NCBI GenBank assembly: GCA_018056215.1
Contig: JAGPGB010000047.1
Coordinates: 1-7,746, forward strand
Reading direction: 5' to 3'
From: Bacteroidales bacterium
Lineage (GTDB): Bacteria; Bacteroidota; Bacteroidia; Bacteroidales; DTU049
Length of the DNA: 7,746 bases
Under the pieces are notes generated by a model that worked only from the letters and a program-made list of their open reading frames with translations, did no database searches and was not told where the DNA came from. The position numbers were made by a program, and so were the translations under genes. Within the stretch, counting starts at the first letter, position 1. Every line of letters starts with the position of its first letter. Below, piece by piece: positions 7,160 to 7,746 of the stretch.

Positions 7160-7746
7160 ATGGAAGATATAATTTCTAAAGCATTTGAAAATAGAGAACT
7201 TCTAGAGGATGAAAAAATTCAAAAGTCGATATTTAGTGTTATCGATCAATTAAACAATGGTACAATACGTGTAGCAGAGCCCAAAGGAGATAATTGGATT
7301 GTAAATGAATGGGTGAAAAAAGCTATTTTATTGTACTTTGCAATAACTAAAACTAAAAAAATTGAAATGGGTCCCTTGGAATTTAATGATAAAATACCAC
7401 TGAAAAGTGGTTATGACAAATTAAATGTAAGAGTAGTCCCTACAGGTATAGCTAGATATGGGAGTTATTTAGCCCCTGGAGTTGTTCTAATGCCAGGTTA
7501 TGTAAATATTGGTGCATATGTAGATAGCGGAACTATGATAGATACATGGGTTACAGTTGGTTCGTGCGCTCAAATAGGTAAAAATGTACATTTAAGTGGT
7601 GGGGTAGGCATTGGAGGTGTCTTAGAACCTATTCAAGCTAATCCAGTAATAATAGAAAATAATTGCTTTATAGGATCTCGATCTATAATAGTAGAAGGTG
7701 CTAGAATATGTGAAGGAGCAGTAATAGCTGCAGGAACTATTATCAC
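7160..7746 (+). CDS. dapD: Tetrahydrodipicolinate N-succinyltransferase, N-terminal part (cut by window edge)
   Basis: This cytoplasmic enzyme transfers succinyl from succinyl-CoA to tetrahydrodipicolinate in the succinylase branch of the diaminopimelate/lysine pathway, supplying peptidoglycan and lysine. The frame is open from the ATG at 7160 to the window end, giving 195 codons of an expected roughly 270. The N-terminal helical domain (about 1-90) contains GTIRVAEPKGDNWIVNEWVKKAILLYF (34-60). The left-handed beta-helix of hexapeptide repeats begins near residue 100, with MPGYVNIGAYVD (111-122), GTMIDTWVTVGSCAQIGKN (124-142) and HLSGGVGIGGVLEPIQANP (144-162), all hallmarks of DapD. Asp128 in MIDTW matches the catalytic Asp141 of the E. 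coli-type enzyme. The start is fixed by family length and an upstream A-rich leader; there is no Shine-Dalgarno sequence. It is divergent from hup with a 215-base AT-rich spacer that holds no other recognisable gene. Confidence 0.96.
   Translation, partial: MEDIISKAFENRELLEDEKIQKSIFSVIDQLNNGTIRVAEPKGDNWIVNEWVKKAILLYFAITKTKKIEMGPLEFNDKIPLKSGYDKLNVRVVPTGIARYGSYLAPGVVLMPGYVNIGAYVDSGTMIDTWVTVGSCAQIGKNVHLSGGVGIGGVLEPIQANPVIIENNCFIGSRSIIVEGARICEGAVIAAGTII

Overview
The window is 7.7 kb of AT-rich DNA (about 30% G+C by eye) from a member of the Bacteroidota. Four things point to that phylum: TAnnTTTG-type -7 boxes in front of genes, start codons preceded by A/T-rich leaders with no Shine-Dalgarno sequence, a TonB-dependent receptor with an N-terminal carboxypeptidase-regulatory-like domain, and a lipoprotein with an acidic export signal just after the lipidated cysteine. 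A DapD-type lysine/diaminopimelate gene fits Flavobacteriia, Cytophagia or a related lineage better than typical Bacteroides. The genus cannot be fixed from this sequence.

Layout. Positions 1-269 (minus) hold the first 89 codons of dxs (isoprenoid precursor synthesis), cut off by the window edge. A 215-base divergent spacer (270-484) follows, with a possible operator-like inverted repeat at its midpoint. Positions 485-2545 (plus) encode a fused alpha-beta ADP-forming acyl/acetyl-CoA synthetase with both phosphohistidine motifs intact. After a 54-base gap with a good promoter comes a two-gene unit: a TonB-dependent outer-membrane receptor (2600-5296) and, 21 bases later, a probable surface lipoprotein with an N-terminal DUF5689/OB-like region and a C-terminal choice-of-anchor-J jelly roll (5318-6595). 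A near-ideal bidirectional terminator (6614-6649) separates this unit from a convergent HU gene (6669-6944, minus). A second 215-base divergent spacer then leads to dapD (7160 to the window end, plus), which is truncated.

How the genes work together. The receptor and lipoprotein are the one clear functional pair: by analogy with SusC/SusD-type systems, the lipoprotein would capture a ligand at the cell surface and the receptor would import it, but the ligand is unknown. The others are housekeeping or central-metabolism genes (isoprenoids, ATP from acyl-CoA, nucleoid structure, lysine/peptidoglycan precursor) with no evident shared pathway. I see no mobile element, CRISPR array, tRNA, rRNA or riboswitch. 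The part that could be undescribed is the receptor/lipoprotein pair; the rest looks ordinary.
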